Of a stretch of DNA of 8,131 nucleotides, positions 8,001 to 8,131 are shown piece by piece; positions within the stretch are counted from its first letter, which is position 1; the number at the start of each line of letters is the position of its first letter. A model generated the notes under the pieces. That model ran no database searches. It was given only the letters and a program-made list of their open reading frames with translations, and was not told the origin of the DNA. Both the position numbers and the translations under genes were made by a program. This DNA is from Eubacteriales Family XIII. Incertae Sedis bacterium. Its GTDB lineage: Bacteria > Bacillota > Clostridia > Peptostreptococcales > Anaerovoracaceae. The stretch lies in the NCBI GenBank assembly GCA_031257215.1, contig JAIRPC010000068.1:1-8131 (forward strand), given 5' to 3'.

Positions 8001-8131
8001 ATGAGATGGACAATTCGCACTGGACGGACGCGGTGGCGTACTATGTCAAGTCGGACGGCAGCCAGGTTCACGTGCCGGAGTCAGGCTCGGACAGCAACGG
8101 CTCCATCAAGGTCTGCCCGTCGGTGGACGGC
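1925..8131 (+). CDS. Giant secreted multi-domain surface protein / adhesin (partial, C-terminus off the right edge)
   Basis: An uninterrupted frame of 2069 codons from ATG 1925 to the window end, with no stop. A signal peptide (residues 1 to about 31) is followed by a charged Ala/Lys/Pro linker and five prolines (88-92). Then come a lectin-like beta-sandwich (about 128-318), a DUF11-like region (about 426-776), aromatic beta modules (780-1320), three divergent InlB B-repeat-like modules (about 1367-1438, 1540-1642 and 1645-1759), an Ig-like domain (about 1760-1890) and a beta-rich C-terminal part. I see no catalytic domain. Aromatic, Gly, Ser, Thr and Asp content is high and Cys is rare, typical of Bacillota cell-surface adhesins. 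The ligand is unknown; sorting signal (LPXTG, SLH or other) lies outside the window. ATG 1925 is chosen because it supplies the Arg-containing n-region of the signal peptide, although no ribosome site precedes it. It is divergent from the GntR operon. Confidence 0.93.
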   Translation, partial: MNNIPNVRSRFYVLALAFIIASASFVSPAYGDSKAPPAPQAKADKDDNAPPSNAGAKSGAQAKSKSAAPQDDGLIAVDDILQVGPFHPPPPPKIGDITWDRVVQRRGYDDAYTSSRSRSYNGYSTPDHIVALDDGSMNFLGYDSYGRTDYTWSVNADYKLIDSMTFTLRPQAMNFHTFAQAGFLFNGILNGSTYTGYAIAIDSTGGSSYGGLFGGGSAVLGLYKGTWNIDGKIPASAKIATYVTGIKSGSNSPYTVRFEVDPTKPNRPFSIYVNGALKTSAVSSYGDAHGIGYFTNYFSHDCSALTVIRFSSIALTMDPSATDPDLIPVTDVTVRFKVGDREIAQPQTYSGKAKCQEYMIQDVPYTLTADGTEYTLMSTDPDDFLLRDGEGEFAFSRTFAGSQPPLENIGDTYQPEPDIVLYYDAISIQKDASLNDSQEIDNGSANDPIHVATGDTIHYYIQASNKGNPITPLYPESGVPDTGHVVYADTWQQKNAGTGNATGGKYWSYSVTQAKVWSGYASSYSVQIPYELKAGVYESVSVPIGHYVGTFNQSGHNNNWYEDYGTHSITVSLYMDAVTGTPIWTGTFSGDTYGAINGSASGKNRNNSGKAPVMLTNFNLNYANGAVNFGNVVMPEDGKLILVMKSNRWRDYRKGIGGDYLANYGFVVGTMNVQHRAAIMDTLPTGLTVATGSAVIKNADGSTTMSGISVTGRSDGRQMVSWSLNEIVSEDAPALCFDANVANPGTTLLNLYNGASVQMGTASGTIKVDSNTTYHLLPGPVGVTERYVDYLTGDLISPPLGEDGNPVGTVTDGAGNALSNPGQVIVQVGQTYTGEPPDSVVRSGGSGSVSYDYEGYFWDNAPAKWAPSGLALASGRPTSREVGIENHIATYVYKDARGYPFVTEKYRMYDAEHSAPTTDPVTVGGDDKPDTKTELAVGDEYGLPQSRTQDIKDGAASYTYVGYSIDGGATVHKDDEKYPENPLWENLGAGESHQVILYFAGNPVYTAHFRLCDLDGNPLGGGSPAGSVPQGMVGAPGGNAGKPDEVSVIPYGDPLYFSDSYANPVKGTYTKDSDGRPIYSYYKYYGYKIGSGSITAGTPSDSTLSAALTRNYEITLYYVDAKQVKVKYVEKGNEYHSLKSPTLINKRTGESVPASALAGCLADIEVTEDIESAGSDARTYIYQGYEWDDMDEALAGEPIGADNLQSDRELTLYFSTEYTLTLRYHTNVTPSDDASNPVMPYTLSPDRLVSAAGGSAAPIDSPPQGIRFQNKVWNYAGYKDAGDGGELTAGPPTPAGGAAVASWGALGPMWSDAELILAYDPDTSARLYTVTAEAAPTTKGDGSVVYGGAPSAESGNGTAVTDELVAPVTARVDNIKSGESVTINTTENEGFEFSGYTFYDGDGNEIDRDAIRFASDGSRGGTFDMPANTVRVVANYVSTANQPTLLVSKDGDVWPTPQGMDGKSKNYYFRCVACDNAENIGKDFVAVFDTGGLYKFPQMPDGGYELYEGTVDGSTGVGTGINTGVTLALSGDSPRLSLAYYTLAVDAETDNHYPPGYGGAIGVGGTASRNMSGVYLRGTTVTLSAVAAEGFSFKGWAKRGNEDASGSVADAAAGAGGSGPGACATLPSAGEGQMEVKALFERNKYAVEIAQYIEGESGILTLDSSHAGGTVAAAYVVSSQGALGGAASDAGASSLAAGSEWYFGLPVSLSAAPNAGYGFVGWELDSGSGTLARASSIGYASFTPGSGASPIRLKAVFRKVSRTSVSLSVPNTTALDGGANSIVVDAANLFPLQTSISGLKWFREKLNPGGSAELDSAGFDAAYASAGAKDKGALAAGDFDGFAGDSAHRSAAISADENGRYWVSVTYTGRSQDGSAQSYAYVGYVDVKNIYTPWAVYQRDYNASMDYIIAPYRALPSDQSVGSGSLPAAIPFDLHGAAKAASGTAISSDVLAAPDAGFRSVTFTPDKPGYAKVYDIHLPGGAAWNSASDDLTIPLNGSFLGAGGFAAGSSDSGAGLATGHYYSIVYEMDNSHWTDAVAYYVKSDGSQVHVPESGSDSNGSIKVCPSVDG
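2018..2200 (+). other. Low-complexity linker ending in a (CCG)5 polyproline run
   Basis: Residues 32-92. Residues 32-72 are almost entirely Ala, Lys, Pro, Ser, Asp, Asn and Gln, with no aromatic residue, and look disordered. A short acidic hydrophobic stretch (LIAVDDILQVG) follows, then His-Pro-Pro-Pro-Pro-Pro-Lys encoded by five identical CCG codons at 2186-2200. A stalk or spacer between signal peptide and first folded domain is the likely role. Confidence 0.7.
2306..2878 (+). other. Lectin-like N-terminal beta-sandwich domain
   Basis: Residues about 128-318. Recognisable features are a strand pair FTLRPQAMNFHTF, the motif AGFLFNGIL, a GYAIAID strand, a LYKG strand, PFSIYVNG and the closing GIGYFTNYFSHDCS with FSSIALTMD. 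This order resembles the LamG/L-type lectin-like head domain at the N-terminus of many large Bacillota surface proteins. Carbohydrate binding is plausible by fold analogy only. Confidence 0.6.
3200..4252 (+). other. DUF11-like domain, apparently split by an insertion
   Basis: The opening half, residues 426-470, reads ISIQKDASL, then VATGDTIHYYIQASNKGN, the classic DUF11 start. The closing half is at residues 681-776: DTLPTGLTVATGS, VSWSLNEI and LLNLYNGASV, the classic DUF11 end. About 210 residues separate the halves, including a strand-rich part with PYELKAGVYESVSVPIGHY and LILVMKSNRW. DUF11 modules are repeated stalk domains in surface proteins and some carry intramolecular isopeptide bonds; I cannot assign those residues here. 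Confidence 0.6.
4262..5884 (+). repeat. Five degenerate aromatic beta modules (MucBP-like)
   Basis: Residues 780-1320 contain five recurrences of a Y-x-Y-x-G-Y-like core: YDYEGYFW (851-858), YTYVGYS (GY 962-963), YKYYGYK (GY 1086-1087), YIYQGYEW (GY 1184-1185) and WNYAGYK (GY 1277-1278), spaced 93-124 residues apart. Modules 2-5 end in a strand such as VILYF (995-999), ITLYY (1114-1118), LTLYF (1210-1214) and LILAY (1315-1319). Openings such as TERYVDYLTGDL and VKVKYVEKGN resemble MucBP repeats. They probably form an extended stalk or mucin-type binding surface. Nucleotide repeats are not obvious, so the copies are old. Confidence 0.55.
4552..4573. repeat. Perfect 9-base inverted repeat with 4-base loop, inside the adhesin gene
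   Basis: GCCAACCTC (4552-4560), loop ACGA, GAGGTTGGC (4565-4573). All nine pairs match. No T-tract follows, so it is not a conventional terminator, and it is translated through (residues around 876-883, RPTSREVG). Confidence 0.7.
6023..6238 (+). repeat. Divergent InlB B-repeat-like module 1
   Basis: Residues about 1367-1438. VTARVDNIKSGESVTINTT leads into the core GFEFSGY (1390-1396), then a GGTFDMPANTVRVVANY close. Pattern 'V-x-L/I-x-x-x-x-x-x-G-[FY]-x-F-x-G-[WY] ... F-x-M-P ... V-x-A-x-[FY]' is that of divergent InlB B-repeats in surface proteins. Confidence 0.65.
6542..6850 (+). repeat. Divergent InlB B-repeat-like module 2
   Basis: Residues about 1540-1642. YYTLAVDAE, then GTTVTLSAVAAEGFSFKGW (Trp1596), closing with MEVKALFERN. 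A Gly/Ala-rich insertion (about 1603-1625) interrupts the usual strand order. Confidence 0.68.
6857..7201 (+). repeat. Divergent InlB B-repeat-like module 3
   Basis: Residues about 1645-1759. VSLSAAPNAGYGFVGWELD (core GYGFVGW, 1716-1722) closing with RLKAVFRK (to 1759). It is the best match to the InlB-like consensus of the three, preceded by an Ala/Gly/Ser-rich stretch. Confidence 0.7.
7202..7594 (+). other. Ig-like domain containing an AT-rich patch
   Basis: Residues about 1760-1890. TSVSLSVPNTTAL and NSIVVDAANL form the first strands, LKWFRE carries the core Trp, and GRYWVSVTYTG with YAYVGYVDVKN gives the last strands. The Trp, Y-W-V-x-V and closing V-x-V-K pattern is Ig-like. Residues 1789-1804 are encoded by a compositionally odd 48-base segment. 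Confidence 0.5.
7308..7327. repeat. 7-base inverted repeat within an AT-rich patch
   Basis: CCATTTC (7308-7314), TGGATT spacer, GAAATGG (7321-7327). All seven pairs match. It sits in the 48-base segment 7289-7336, which is 37.5% GC by my count (18 of 48), well below the visibly GC-rich flanks. Confidence 0.6.

Overview
The window reads as a moderately GC-rich, Gram-positive-type bacterial chromosome, most likely a Clostridia-like member of the Bacillota. The evidence is AAGGAG/AAAGGAG ribosome sites, a YtrA-type GntR regulator next to a DUF1648/DUF5808 membrane protein, and a very large secreted protein built from surface-adhesin modules. Frequent ATA (Ile) and AGG (Arg) codons beside GC-rich codons fit this, but genus and species cannot be read from the sequence.

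Layout. Positions 1-1654 hold a minus-strand pair: a short GntR-family repressor (1187-1654), followed after 2 bases by a multi-pass membrane protein with a DUF1648 motif and a C-terminal DUF5808 motif, which runs off the left edge. Upstream of the repressor is a minus-strand promoter whose 18-base spacer contains a near-perfect 26-base palindrome, the expected arrangement for autoregulation.

Positions 1655-1924 are a divergent, AT-rich intergenic region. It holds the repressor's promoter/operator, a candidate plus-strand promoter at 1763-1791, and a structured leader of about 127 nt. The leader ends in a 10-codon upstream ORF (MAFALLLCVH) whose TAA stop abuts the ATG of the next gene.

Positions 1925-8131 are one uninterrupted plus-strand reading frame of at least 2069 codons that runs off the right edge. 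It encodes a secreted, multi-domain surface protein. In order it has a signal peptide, an Ala/Lys/Pro linker ending in five prolines, a lectin-like beta-sandwich, a DUF11-like domain that appears to be split, five degenerate aromatic (Y-x-G-Y) beta modules, three divergent InlB B-repeat-like modules, an Ig-like domain and a final beta-rich region. The anchor is outside the window.

How they may work together. The minus-strand pair looks like a self-contained, self-regulated envelope-sensing or immunity-like unit. The adhesin is probably a separate unit, although the shared intergenic region leaves room for cross-control. The most interesting non-coding signals are the stop-abutting upstream ORF with its start-codon hairpin, an AT-rich patch with a 7-base dyad inside the adhesin gene, and a perfect 9-base hairpin elsewhere in the same gene.
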